64,000 nucleotides of DNA, taken from the NCBI GenBank assembly GCA_964035575.1, contig OZ037841.1, forward strand, positions 1,054,001 through 1,118,000, written 5' to 3'. Made by a program: the position numbers and the translations under genes. Position 1 is the stretch's first letter; every line of letters begins with the position of its first letter. The notes under the pieces are model-generated. The model saw only the letters and a list, made by a program, of their open reading frames with translations, did not search any database and was not told where the DNA came from. This DNA comes from Rhynchopus sp. YZ270_cl-10. Lineage: Eukaryota; Euglenozoa; Diplonemea; Diplonemida; Diplonemidae. Positions 31,669-41,900 of the stretch are shown one piece after another.

Positions 31669-34245
31669 ATGCAGATCAAATTGAGGACTGTTGCAGGGCG
31701 GAAGATAGTTGCAGAGCTTCCGGAAGAGGCGACGGTGGGGGATGTGGTGGCACAGGTCTGTTCTGAGCAGGGGTATGCCCCAAAGGGTGCGCGGTTGGTG
31801 GTACGTGGTCAGGGGCTTGATGTGACAGCATCGTTTGCAGAGACAGTGGTGGAAGGACAGACCCCGACTTTGATTGCCGTCAAACAAAGCTATGCGAACA
31901 ACACTGCACCTCAGGTTGTGAAGGCGCCTGCACGCGAGCAAACCGATCCAGGGGTAGACACTTCTCTTCCAGAATATGATGGACCTCTGGACATCGCACA
32001 TCGCCAGGGTCTCCTGCAACTTCAAGCAGCGTTAAGTCGGATTGCCGAAGCTGAGGTGTTGGATCTCCTTTACATCCACCCAACGGTGTTGCATCTTCGT
32101 ACTCTGGTCCAGCAAGATGCATCGCTTCTTGCGCCGGCATTGCAACAGGTGAAAAGGTTGACCCCAAAGTTGATTGATTTTGCGTCTGCAAAGAATGAGC
32201 AGTTTCTCGCCCTCCTAAACGAACCGCTCGCGACACGGCGTGGTAGTAACTCCTCGGAAGAGGATGGGTATACACAGATGGCGTATCCACAGATTGGTCC
32301 AGATGACATTGAGGCGTTGAACCGTATTCAAGCGTTGGGGCCGTTTCCGAGGGAGTTGGTGTTGCAGAGTTATGTGGATGCGGGACGCAATGAGCATGTT
32401 GCTGCACAGTATTTGATGGATTTGGCGGCATATGAAGGAGGCATGGCTGCAGAAGAGGATGATGTGGCAGATGAGTTGGAGCTTCTTCAGGCAAGGGTGA
32501 CGGAGGCGCAGGAGGCAGGCGATGCGGCAGAGCTTCTCACCGCGCTGTTTGCGCTTGCTACTGCACGGCTTCGGAGTGGTGCGGGAGACTGCGATACACT
32601 TCTCCTTCGCGTCATAGAAGGCGCTCTGTTACACCACCCCACCGACCCCACCTCCGCCACACGCCACCACAGAAACGCATGTCAAGTTCTCTCTGCATTC
32701 TATGAAGGCCGTTCTGACCTGCTTCTCCAGGAATGCCAATCACTCCTCCATCTGGTTGCGTTAGGATACAACCCCGAAGCGCTGTTAGGCTCGGGAGGGT
32801 TAAGTGAAAACCGCCTTGCAGAGGTTGCGAAGAACGAAGGAGTTGATTTGGTGTGCGTTTCGCTGGTAGATGACGACCTCTGCGTCAGCCAGGTGCGCAG
32901 CGGGGAGAGGGGGGAAGGCGAGGCAGTGGTGGTGGTACGGAGACGGGAGCGGCTCTCTGCCGCAGATGTGTCGTTTGTCTCGAGGGCACCAGAGGAGCTT
33001 GCAGAGGCTCTCACCGCAACCTCACCACAACAAACCTGGCGCATCCTCCACCGCCTCTACACCACCATCTTCGGAGAGACCGGCTGCGCCGACTGGCTTC
33101 CCACAAAGCTCTGCTTCGTCAGCACCCTCCCCCTCCCCTTCCACGCCCTCTCCCCCCACGGAGGTGTCCCCCTCTCCCGCGGACGGCAGGTCACCCAAGC
33201 CCTCTCCATCCTCTGGCTGCAAGCTGCGCAAAGCCTTGCACAGTCCCCTGCACCCAACCTTCCTGGAAGGAAGCGTCTTCTGAGATCGACCTACCACGGG
33301 AACGTTCCAGGGTACGTTGTGAGCAAGAAGGTTGCACCAAGCAGGTTGGCGGAAGGGGAGTGGGTTGCGATCGTGCACTTTGGTGTGAACACCAGCGGTG
33401 GGGAGACGGTGACGGGGTTGAAGAGTCCTGCGGACACTGCCGTCTATGGGCATGGGGTGTCCGTGGTGCCAGCAACAGCTGCGATGGACCCGGAGACGGG
33501 GCGGGTGTGGGCGTGCTCCTCTGTCGTGTCCATTCTCCCCGAGTCGCCTGCTCCAGTAGCACCCCTGGCAAGACCTGCTCGCGACACACAGCTGGTCCTC
33601 CAGAGCCTGCACGCAGCGCTCTCACGTGGCGAGCATAAGGTCGAAGCCTTCTCAACGTCGCTCTCAGTAGGCCCGGAGGCACACATCCGTGCGTGGGTGC
33701 CGTGGGTGCTCCTAGGGACGCGGCTGCTGCTTGGTGGGAGGCGTGCGTACGTCATGTCGGACAAGCTCAAGGCAACGGATGATTACAAATATCTTGAGGT
33801 ATGTTGACAAAAATGCAACCTTTGCAGATCTTCGATGTCTTCGTTGTGTGTCTTGTGTGAGCGCATCTTTCAACAATAGCTATTTTTAGGCACCCAGAAA
33901 ACGAACTGAACTACAAGAACACAAGAAAAGCTACTCACCCAGAACAGTAAACAAACAGTGCATAAGAAGTTGGAAAATTCCAACAAAAGTCTCTTTTTTT
34001 TAAAGATATGTGGACTTTTTGCCTCTTGGCAGACAGACAGACGGACATCCCTAACCTAACACCACCACCACTGCACACAGACCCACTCGATGCATATTGT
34101 GTTCGACAAGATGATCGGGCACCTCTTGAGCGACAAGCCTGGCGACCCAGTAGACTCGCTGCTGGCGTACATGGAGGAGCACAAAGAGAGCCTAGAAGGC
34201 GTAGGCCCGGCAGGCAAGGAGGCACGTGGCACGGAAACGAATTAA
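31669..34245 (+). CDS. RAD23-like shuttle protein fused to CHAT-like region and RIIa-like docking tail
   Basis: Two exons, 31669-33798 and 34081-34245 (TAA), phase 0; 764 aa. Residues 1-72 are a ubiquitin-like domain (MQIKLRTVAGRKIVAELPEE). Residues 134-187 match the XPC-binding/STI1 domain of RAD23 (LVQQDASLL, KNEQFLALLNEP). Residues 209-251 match the terminal UBA (IEALNRIQALG, NEHVAAQYLM). UBA1 is not seen. Normal RAD23 ends near here (about 360-420 aa); this protein adds about 450 residues. About 380-700 resembles a CHAT domain: LPTKLCFVSTLPLPFHAL, then IVHFGVN, CSSVVSILPES and WVPWVLLG. A catalytic Cys is not convincingly placed. The last exon (VFDKMIGHLLSDKPGDP) is a RIIa/Dpy-30-like docking helix pair, common in ciliary proteins. 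RAD23 half confident; CHAT moderate. Confidence 0.85.
33799..34080 (+). other. Intron of the RAD23-like gene (282 nt)
   Basis: Donor GTATGT, acceptor CTGCACACAG. It separates the docking tail from the rest of the protein. No gene or clear repeat inside. Confidence 0.8.
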
Positions 34246-34979
34246 AAAAACACAAAATTGACACTAATAAATAACAAGACATTAACCCAGAGAGAACCAA
34301 CCATTTTTATTTCAACAGCTCAACCAAACTTGAAGCCCCCCTCCCCGCTTAGTATCTGCTTCATACTATGGGTCAAAGCGACAACACAACAGCGACGGAG
34401 ACGGCTTTTTTAGGGTTCATGTCATAAACCTTTTTATTCTTTTTGTTTTCCATGTTCTAGGTCCCTCTCTGATATTTCCCTCATCTCGCATCGTTCGGTG
34501 CGTTCTTTCCATCCCCCCTTTTGGCAGTTCCTGCTTCCGCAAGTCTTGCACACTCCCAGACCCCACAGACCCCTCTTGCCCCCTCTTTTGGTTGTGAGAG
34601 ATGCATGTAACCCAGGCTCCATCTCTCACAGTGTTTCTTCAAGGTGACTCTGAGTGAGGCTCAAGGCTCAAGGCTCAAGGCTCAAGGCTCAAGGCTCAAG
34701 GCTCAAGGCTCAAGGCTCAAGGCTCAAGGCTCAAGGCTCAAGGCTCAAGGCTCAAGGCTCAAGGCTCAAGGCTCAAGGCTCAAGGCTCAAGGCTCAAGGC
34801 TCAAGGCTCAAGGCTCAAGGCTCAAGGCTCAAGGCTTAGTCTCACCAAAATTTTTCTTTCAGATGCGCTAAGCTACCAACTCTTTTTGATGTGTTTGTCA
34901 TCAGTTAATGGACAATTCCTGTGTGCGACAGTTGCTGAGGTGGGGTCAACCACCCCCTTTTCCCCCAAGTGCTACACCA
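34246..34979. other. Intergenic with minisatellite and B-like pieces
   Basis: A family B-like tail at 34398-34440 (AGGGTTCATGTCATAAACC), and a B-like head at 34640 (GGTGACTCTGAG) interrupted by the minisatellite. No gene seen. Confidence 0.5.
34651..34838 (+). repeat. 7-bp minisatellite (GGCTCAA)n
   Basis: About 26 essentially perfect copies. It begins after GGTGACTCTGAGTGA and ends in GGCTTAGTCTCACC then a T-rich run, so it appears to be an expansion within a family B-type stem-loop. All frames on the plus strand are open through it, giving spurious Leu/Lys/Gln/Gly/Ser ORFs. Confidence 0.92.
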
Positions 34980-35012
34980 ACACCTCGGGATTCGAAAAAA
35001 CCTACGGAGCGT
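34980..35012 (+). repeat. Family A first hairpin, variant, at LINE-2 5' side
   Basis: ACACCTCGGGATTCGA ... CCTACGGAGCGT aligns along its length with the LINE-1 3' hairpin, with several substitutions in the stem. Confidence 0.55.
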
Positions 35013-35243
35013 GAGCGGCCCATTACTTTTTTCTGTACTTCATTGGTCTCGCTACGTAACCCCCCTCTGACAATCACTCCCCCCGTCCCCTACCCCCGCC
35101 CCCCACCCCCCACCCTGGCACCTTGGTTTCCCCTCCCCCCCCGCCCCTGCCGCCTTGGTGTTTGTCAACCCCCCCCCTACGTGGTGCGGCTTGTGAAGGG
35201 TCACTAGGAGTTCTTCCCCCCCGACACATATCGGCATCACAAA

Positions 35244-37160
35244 ATGTCTTCAAGCTTCGAGGAGCTGCTGAAGAAGGCCAAGGTCCTTAAGACTAAGGCA
35301 AAGTCCCCTCTCGTGCGCCAGCGGCTCATCGCGATCTTGGAGTTACTCCTCGATCTCGCCTTTGACGACGAGGACGCTGGCCCCGCCCCCGCTAAACGGG
35401 CAAGGCTGGACACGGCGCCACCCCCTACAACGAACAGCAACAGCAACAGCAACAACAACAACAACAACAACACCCCTACAACGAACGACGAAGACGAGCA
35501 AATGGATACCTCACCACCCAAAGAGGCTAAGAAGAAGCCCGCACCGAAGGCACCGAAGAAGAAGAACGCCTGGGTCCACGTGAAGGACACCCGGACCAAC
35601 TCCTCGGCAGCAAAGAGAACGGCAGGTGCCCCGACGCAGCCCCCAGCGACGCAGGCGCTGCAACTGCGGCAGGAGGACTGGGGCATCCCCGTGAAGGTGC
35701 CCGCTGATTTTGACGGCGACGCACCACCAGCAAACGGGGTAATCCTTCTGCCCAAAGACGCAACAGAGGCAGAGCGGATTGAGTGGGTGACCCGCTTGAA
35801 GGGCTTGGCAAAGCTGAACGGCGGAGCTTACGCGGTACTCTCCTTCAGGCCTCTGTCCGCGTCACCGAAGGAGGAGCACAAGGATCCTATGCTCTTTAGC
35901 AAAGGAGACCTGACCGTGTGCCGCGACGTGTACCTCTGGTACGTGGGAGTGCAGTCGACGCCGAAGCTGCAGTATGCGCAAGCGGAGGTGACGGACTCCA
36001 CCACCGTGATCCACGCGGTTGTCGAGAAGAAGACCCTCAGCGCCTCGACGGTCAAACTTCTGGCCGACAAGAAGACCCGCGACTCCGCCATGGCGGCGTT
36101 GGTGAAGCGTGCGACGAAGCAGCTGGATGTGGTTACTGCGCATAACCGCATATTCAACCTCTTCGACTACAAGGACCAGGCCCTGGTATCAGTGCGCGTG
36201 CCAGCGGAGAGGAAGATGGACCTGCTGCGCAGTAGTGGGAAGTACGGTGTGTTCTGGCGCACTACATCGTATGTGAAGGGAGGGTATGCAGAGCCTGTCT
36301 TCTGGTTCAAGTCCGAGGCGACGGTGAAGGATGCGCTGCGTGTGCACGAAGCGGTGAAGAGCGATGGTGTCGTTTGGTCCGGCAATCGGTACGGTTTGAG
36401 GATGAGCAGCATCGACGACCTGCCTAAGTTCCGCACAGCAGGTGGCAACTTGGCGTGCGAACCTCGTGACGAAGCGGTACAGCTGTACGAAGTGCGTGGT
36501 GCCTCTTCCACAGAGGAGGCGGATGATGTGATGCGCTCGCTGAGGACGCAGTGGGAGTGCGCCTCCCGCAAGACGTACCGATCGGGGAGGTTCTTAGTGA
36601 TCATTGTCGAGAGCACGACTGCCCCCCAATGGTCGGTCTTCCGCCGCGGTAGCAAGTCGTCACTCCATGTCACACCATGCACCAAGGAGGCTCTGCGCAA
36701 CAAGAAGAGCAAAGCCATGAAGTTCATCGGGACAGTGCGAAAGCAGAAGGTGACCCTCTCGATGGAGGACTTCCCGCCACTGAGCCCCGACCCCACCAAT
36801 ACGATCAGGGGCGTGAAGCGTTCTGCGTCCGGCCAGCCTGCGCCTACACCGACACCGGCAACAGCAGACGCTCCGACCTCCATCTTCCAAAGGCTGGGAA
36901 CCGCAATGTTCTCTCTCTCACGGTCCCGGGACAGGGAGGATATGAAAGAGGACGTGGATCTGCCTGACGCCGACTCGTCGGGGGGTGAGGAGGAGGATGC
37001 GCATGTGCACGACTGGACACAGGCGGGCACAGTGTTAGTGAAGGCAACGGACGCCACTTGTGCATGCTGTACTAGCTCGATACCGGTGTCCCACGGTGCG
37101 AAGAAGTGCCCAGGATGCGACGCACTCATCTGTGCCACGTGCTTCGGCAACAGCCAGTGA
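35244..37160 (+). CDS. LINE-2 ORF1 protein with C-terminal Cys cluster
   Basis: 638 aa from ATG (MSSSFEELLKKAKVLKTKAK). The N-terminus is basic and helical, then comes an Asn/Ser tract (about 35440-35472) and a Lys/Pro-rich linker. The middle is homologous to LINE-1 ORF1 (SVRVPAERKMDLL; EEADDVMRSLR; LVIIVESTTAP). The end has a zinc-ribbon or B-box-like cluster, CACC...KKCPGC...CATC, absent from LINE-1. Likely RNA-binding; role inferred. It ends CAG TGA CTT, and the same frame continues open for about 1,460 codons. Confidence 0.75.
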   Translation: MSSSFEELLKKAKVLKTKAKSPLVRQRLIAILELLLDLAFDDEDAGPAPAKRARLDTAPPPTTNSNSNSNNNNNNNTPTTNDEDEQMDTSPPKEAKKKPAPKAPKKKNAWVHVKDTRTNSSAAKRTAGAPTQPPATQALQLRQEDWGIPVKVPADFDGDAPPANGVILLPKDATEAERIEWVTRLKGLAKLNGGAYAVLSFRPLSASPKEEHKDPMLFSKGDLTVCRDVYLWYVGVQSTPKLQYAQAEVTDSTTVIHAVVEKKTLSASTVKLLADKKTRDSAMAALVKRATKQLDVVTAHNRIFNLFDYKDQALVSVRVPAERKMDLLRSSGKYGVFWRTTSYVKGGYAEPVFWFKSEATVKDALRVHEAVKSDGVVWSGNRYGLRMSSIDDLPKFRTAGGNLACEPRDEAVQLYEVRGASSTEEADDVMRSLRTQWECASRKTYRSGRFLVIIVESTTAPQWSVFRRGSKSSLHVTPCTKEALRNKKSKAMKFIGTVRKQKVTLSMEDFPPLSPDPTNTIRGVKRSASGQPAPTPTPATADAPTSIFQRLGTAMFSLSRSRDREDMKEDVDLPDADSSGGEEEDAHVHDWTQAGTVLVKATDATCACCTSSIPVSHGAKKCPGCDALICATCFGNSQ

Positions 37161-40100
37161 CTTGAGCCGCAACACGTTAAACACGTGTCAACTACGAATC
37201 AGCAGCGACTTGTCACATCCGGTAGCGTTCACCCACACCCCGGACCCAAGAAAGCCAAGCCATCTGGCAAGACCGGTACGCACAACAACCGCGCAGCCGG
37301 CCCACCAGCAGCGAAGAAACAGCGCACCGCTGCCGCCAGCACAGGACCACCTTTGTCTGCCGTACCACCTGCAAGCGAAGGCTGCATAACAGTCACCACC
37401 TGCAACGTAACATCATACGCGAACCACGCTGCCTGCACGCTTGCGTTGAACAGCACAGTGCTTTGCCTGCAGGAAGTGAAGCTGACGGAAGAAGGTGCCC
37501 GCAGGATGGAAGCCGACCTCCCGCCTGTCTGGAAGCCATTATGGGGCAGACCGCAGCCTGGATACATGCTTGCAGGTATCCGCCACCCCACCATTGCGGA
37601 GAGGGGCGGTGTAGCCACACTAGTGCGCAGACCCTCGAGCGCATTCCATGACAACACGTTGACCGACATCAACTTGTTCCACGACAGGATACAGCTCACG
37701 CGTCTGGCCCTGGGGGCGGGAGGCGTGTTCCTGTATATCTTCAACGTGTACGCTCACTCAGGCTCTAAAGGAGGGAGGAAGAAGGATCGCGAGAAACTTC
37801 TGCACTGCGTCCTCAACACCATGCCTAATGCACTAGGGAAGGACGTGCCGGTGGTTGTGTGCGGTGACCTGAACACCTCTGTCTCTGCGTCGTACATTCT
37901 GCGGGAAGCGGTGAAGTCTGGGTGGACTGACGCTGCTGTGGTGCAGGCCCAAAGGCTCGGTTGTGTCCCTCCTCCAACCTTCATGCGACGCGACTCTGAA
38001 GGTACGCGGATTGACCACGTACTGCTGAATGAGGTGGCGGCCGCTGCTTTGTCCAGGTGTACGACGCACCACGTGGGAGTACCGCTGCACAGCGCTGTCA
38101 CTGTGGAGCTCTCTCTTGCCGCCTTCACACAACTAGTCTACCGATTTGTTGTGCCGAAGGATCTGTCGATGGTGAAGCCTGACCTGAGTGTGCAGAGATC
38201 AGCACAATGCGCCGCTCTCCTGGCTGCGAAGGGCTTCCACGAAGCTGAAGCACGTCTGGACGTACATGACATGTGGAATGCGGTGTCGCAGGCTAGTGAG
38301 GAGTACCTACTTCTGTGTGCGAGAGACGATGGCATCCCCACGAATCGTGGCCACCGTGGCCGTGGTGAGGTGAGGCAGCCGGTGCAGAAAACGATCGCAG
38401 CCCCGACGACGAAATACTCGACAGGTGCAGCACCCCCTCGACAGGTGGAGCTGGCCCGCCTGGCGAATATGTCTCTGGAGCTCCAGATTCAACTAAAGAG
38501 ACTGGCGAATGGGGGGTTCACCGTGCTGGAGCACAAGACCTACTGCCTGTGGGCATCGACACTCCGGAAATGCAAGGAACTGCGTGTGCGTGACCTGTCT
38601 GTGGACGAACTTCCCCTGGGCATAGCAGAGCAGCTGACGCTAGCAGCGGACCTCCACACTACCTCTGCGACACTGGCGAGTGACCTGGGCAGGGACAATC
38701 GAGTCTACAGGGAAAAGCAACTGAAGCTGAAGGCGGTGCACAACTTCGACGTGGACCGGAAGAAGCTCACGGCCTTCTGCAGGGGTACCCTGCCGGACGA
38801 TCTGCTGGCTGTGGCTAGAAGAGACGGGACCCTGACGGCCAACGCACAAGAGATGGATGCCATCCTCCAGGAAGAGTGGAAATCTGTATTCCAGCTCTAC
38901 CGCGAGTGCCCTGAACCGGAGTATGACGACTTTGATGCTGTGTTTGGGAAACATGTAGCGAAGCACAACATGGATTTGCTCCCTCTCACTGGGGAGGACC
39001 TGGACCGCGTTCTGCAGAGTAAGAAGAAGTCAGGCGCATGTGGTGTCGATGGGTGGCGCATGGGTGAGCTGAAGCGCCTTCCTGTGGTCCTGCTGAATGC
39101 GTTTGCCACAACGTTCAACGAGATCGAAGAATCCGGCACGTGGCCTGAAGCGTTGCTCACTGCGCTTGTGACGCTCACTCCAAAGGGAGAGGGAAAGGGC
39201 CCACTGGACCACCGCCCGATCACCGTGACGAGCAGTGTCTACAGACTCTGGGCGTCAGCACGAGTACGTAGTATCCAGAAGTGGCAAGAAACCTGGATTC
39301 ACAAGGACCAACACGGCTTCCGCCCTCGCCACGGGGCTCACAACGTCCTGTTCGACATCTGCACGCAGCTGGAAGACGCACTGTCTGGCGGAGAACCGCT
39401 GTACGGCCTTGCACTTGACTTTGCTAAGTGCTTTGACCGTGTCCCCCAGAAGCTTACCCTCGAGCTCGCAGCACGACTAGGGCTACACCCCCGCATTCTG
39501 CAGCCGCTCCGCACCATGTACGAGCAACTTCAACGTAGGTTCCAGCTTCCACTTGGCGTGGGTACCCCGTTCAGAGTGACGAACGGCATCCTCCAAGGAT
39601 GCCCCATCAGCGTCGTCTTGATTAATGCGCTCGTCGCAGTGCTGCTGAAGGACCTGGACAGCTGCAAGAACACCTGCTCACGTGCGTACGCGGACGACAT
39701 CACCCTCCTGTCACGGAAGTCGATGAACAGCTTAGAGCCATGCCTGCGCATTGTGGAGAGGTTTTGTGCCATCACCGGAATGAAACTTAACGACACCAAA
39801 ACCGTTGCATTTGGATCACGTGAGAGCTTCACCAGCACTCTTGTCTCGAACACAGGTCACAGGTACAAAACACTGGTGAAGGTCAAGATCCTAGGGGTCT
39901 ACCTCTACTGCTCGAAGCACTCTCGACGCTCCTCTCCGGAACGAGTCCGCAAGGCCATTGCAGCCCTGCAACGCCTACGATGTATGCCGCTGGCTTTCTA
40001 CCACAAGTATAGAATTGTGTCAGAATGCATCCTCCCGGGTGCGCTGTATGAGGTCCCGTACGCTCTGCCCTCGCAGTCTAGCTTGAAGGAACTCTCCACC

Positions 40101-41549
40101 GCCGTCAACACCTGCCTCTGGGGCAGTGACTATGGGACACGCGCAGGCCTCGCAATACGCACCGTTTTATTGAAGAGCCACCGCACTGACCCGGCTGCCA
40201 TCATCTGCAACCGGTCCATGAACGTCGTGCTTGACCACATAGCATTTGACGCAACACTGAGAGAACGATGCCTGTCGATACACAAGAGGTACAACGCAGG
40301 AGGAGGCTGGGACTTCCGCCCCCACGGGCCGGTCGGCAACATGACCTCCACTAGCATACTGACAGGCGTGAGATGGTGTGACGACCTAACAACCGTTACG
40401 GAGCTCTCGAGTGCCCCCGTGGAAGAAGAGAAGACACACGCCCTAGGTCTTCTCGCGCCAGGTGAACGACACCACGCCATTCGCGAAATCGTCCGACGAC
40501 AGAAGTTCACAGATCTTGCCTTGGACAGACCGACTTACGACGGCGCTCAATACGGTGTCAACCTCGCCGACACCACGTACCTGCACGACCAACTGCAGTG
40601 GTCCCACCCCCTGCTAGCTTACCGCCTCCGACGTATCATCTGCGATGGGATACTCTACGCGCACCCTACGGTGCTGTGCCTATACGAGTCAACAAAGAGA
40701 GGTGGCATACACCTCGAAGTGAATCAGTGCCCCTTATGCCTCACACCAACCTCCGGGCTGGCGAAGCACCTGCTGTGGACTTGCCCGCACACTGTGTCTG
40801 CTAACGTGAAGGAAGCGCACCGCCCTCTCCTCGACAGGATCGGCCCGAACACCCCGAGTTGCCTGGCTATGCATGGCATAGCTCCCACGAACACGCCCAA
40901 GCACGTAGTAACCGACATGCAGAGATACCTGCTGGACGTCACCACCGCAGTAGATGATCACCTGTCCTCGCGGACGACCACAGCGCCTGCACGCCACCCA
41001 TGGCGTATGGACTTTGAAGTGTTCGATGCGCCCCCATACCAGGAGGCCATCTACCGGCAGCTCGCCCCTTTCTTTGGGAAGGACGATGATCCGAGATGCA
41101 AGCAGAAGCGCCGCGAACTGAAGCAAATGCTCCTATGGGCCTCCTCCCTGAAATGGAGCACCGCCAACCTGCCTGTGACATGCGTGGAACTTGCCATTGA
41201 CCTGGAAATTTTCCACAGGATCTACGTTCTCCGGCCAACCTCTAACATTAGAGAACGGGCCGCCGCCTTGCGCACATTGCTCAACAAGCTTCACCGCCTG
41301 TGCAAAGCCCTTGGGATTCAAAACCCATTTCCCGCATCTGCCATCTCCTCCTCACGGGGCCTCCGGTCCATTGGCGCACCCGGACTTATTGGCTACGACC
41401 GTCGCCCAGTTTTTACGTACCCGCGCTACACTATGCACATGCTCGAACACGTCATCGTACGTGCCAAAATTACGAACTCCGGCTGGGGAAATGACATCAT
41501 CCCTGACAACAAACTTGTAGAAGCCAGCGCAGCTGAAGCTGTGCGATAA
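37161..41549 (+). CDS. LINE-2 ORF2: endonuclease-reverse transcriptase
   Basis: About 1,462 aa counted from the codon after TGA; stop TAA. Endonuclease motifs: TTCNVTS, LQEVKL, NVYAHSG, GDLNTS, RIDHVLL, LHSA, with catalytic residues present. RT motifs: DFAKCFD (39417-39437) and YADD (39687-39698). The C-terminal cluster is CPLC...KHLLWTC. The first in-frame ATG after the stop is at 37506, past the endonuclease Asn and Glu, so normal AUG initiation would remove them. SVHPHPGP sits near the N-terminus at codons 22-29. Confidence 0.9.
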   Translation, partial: LEPQHVKHVSTTNQQRLVTSGSVHPHPGPKKAKPSGKTGTHNNRAAGPPAAKKQRTAAASTGPPLSAVPPASEGCITVTTCNVTSYANHAACTLALNSTVLCLQEVKLTEEGARRMEADLPPVWKPLWGRPQPGYMLAGIRHPTIAERGGVATLVRRPSSAFHDNTLTDINLFHDRIQLTRLALGAGGVFLYIFNVYAHSGSKGGRKKDREKLLHCVLNTMPNALGKDVPVVVCGDLNTSVSASYILREAVKSGWTDAAVVQAQRLGCVPPPTFMRRDSEGTRIDHVLLNEVAAAALSRCTTHHVGVPLHSAVTVELSLAAFTQLVYRFVVPKDLSMVKPDLSVQRSAQCAALLAAKGFHEAEARLDVHDMWNAVSQASEEYLLLCARDDGIPTNRGHRGRGEVRQPVQKTIAAPTTKYSTGAAPPRQVELARLANMSLELQIQLKRLANGGFTVLEHKTYCLWASTLRKCKELRVRDLSVDELPLGIAEQLTLAADLHTTSATLASDLGRDNRVYREKQLKLKAVHNFDVDRKKLTAFCRGTLPDDLLAVARRDGTLTANAQEMDAILQEEWKSVFQLYRECPEPEYDDFDAVFGKHVAKHNMDLLPLTGEDLDRVLQSKKKSGACGVDGWRMGELKRLPVVLLNAFATTFNEIEESGTWPEALLTALVTLTPKGEGKGPLDHRPITVTSSVYRLWASARVRSIQKWQETWIHKDQHGFRPRHGAHNVLFDICTQLEDALSGGEPLYGLALDFAKCFDRVPQKLTLELAARLGLHPRILQPLRTMYEQLQRRFQLPLGVGTPFRVTNGILQGCPISVVLINALVAVLLKDLDSCKNTCSRAYADDITLLSRKSMNSLEPCLRIVERFCAITGMKLNDTKTVAFGSRESFTSTLVSNTGHRYKTLVKVKILGVYLYCSKHSRRSSPERVRKAIAALQRLRCMPLAFYHKYRIVSECILPGALYEVPYALPSQSSLKELSTAVNTCLWGSDYGTRAGLAIRTVLLKSHRTDPAAIICNRSMNVVLDHIAFDATLRERCLSIHKRYNAGGGWDFRPHGPVGNMTSTSILTGVRWCDDLTTVTELSSAPVEEEKTHALGLLAPGERHHAIREIVRRQKFTDLALDRPTYDGAQYGVNLADTTYLHDQLQWSHPLLAYRLRRIICDGILYAHPTVLCLYESTKRGGIHLEVNQCPLCLTPTSGLAKHLLWTCPHTVSANVKEAHRPLLDRIGPNTPSCLAMHGIAPTNTPKHVVTDMQRYLLDVTTAVDDHLSSRTTTAPARHPWRMDFEVFDAPPYQEAIYRQLAPFFGKDDDPRCKQKRRELKQMLLWASSLKWSTANLPVTCVELAIDLEIFHRIYVLRPTSNIRERAAALRTLLNKLHRLCKALGIQNPFPASAISSSRGLRSIGAPGLIGYDRRPVFTYPRYTMHMLEHVIVRAKITNSGWGNDIIPDNKLVEASAAEAVR

Positions 41550-41561
41550 CGAATATGATAA

Positions 41562-41609
41562 GGTGACTGAGCACGAGAGGCTTAGGATCATCTTATAAAC
41601 TTTTCTTTT
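41562..41609 (+). repeat. Family B stem-loop repeat at LINE-2 3' end
   Basis: GGTGAC, stem TGAGC/GCTTA (one G-U pair), loop ACGAGAG, then GATCATCTTATAAACTTTTC and T-run. A family C-like motif (GATATGTGTGCACGA) follows at about 41625. Confidence 0.75.
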
Positions 41610-41900
41610 TTTTTCTCCTCTCAAGATATGTGTGCACGACAGCAGTGCCATCTTATCACGTCCGTCTTTTTTGTTTTCGCTAATAATATAGAACCCAACT
41701 CTCTCTACGTATTGTTTCTTTTTTTTTATATGCGCAATGTTTCGTGGAAGAAAAGCTGAATAAAAACGACAAAAAGCCCTCGGACGACTCTTTGCTAACA
41801 ACCAACTACAGTTCATGCACCTTTGTGTGTCCGTATACTGTTTCTTTTTCTCTCTTTTCCCTCTCTCTCTTTCCCCCCCCTCAGTCAACCCCCAAGAGCA

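Larger units (their letters stand above)
34980..41560 (+). mobile_element. LINE-2: full-length non-LTR retrotransposon (APE type)
   Basis: Same layout as LINE-1: family A hairpin at the 5' side (34980-35012), CTGTACTTCATTGG leader motif (35033-35046), ORF1 (35244-37160), one in-frame TGA, ORF2 (37161-41549). A family B copy starts 12 nt after the ORF2 stop and a full family A copy follows at 41901. ORF2 is clearly homologous to LINE-1 but well diverged, so this is another subfamily. Both frames intact. Ends approximate. Confidence 0.85.

Noticed and set aside
31669-33798. Calling the CHAT-like region an active protease
   Set aside because: A His is present in IVHFGVN, but the Cys expected in an LSAC-type strand is not convincingly aligned; an inactive domain is equally likely.
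34644-34871. Open frames through the GGCTCAA minisatellite; CRISPR-like appearance
   Set aside because: Seven-base units with no spacers: a minisatellite, not a CRISPR array or a gene.
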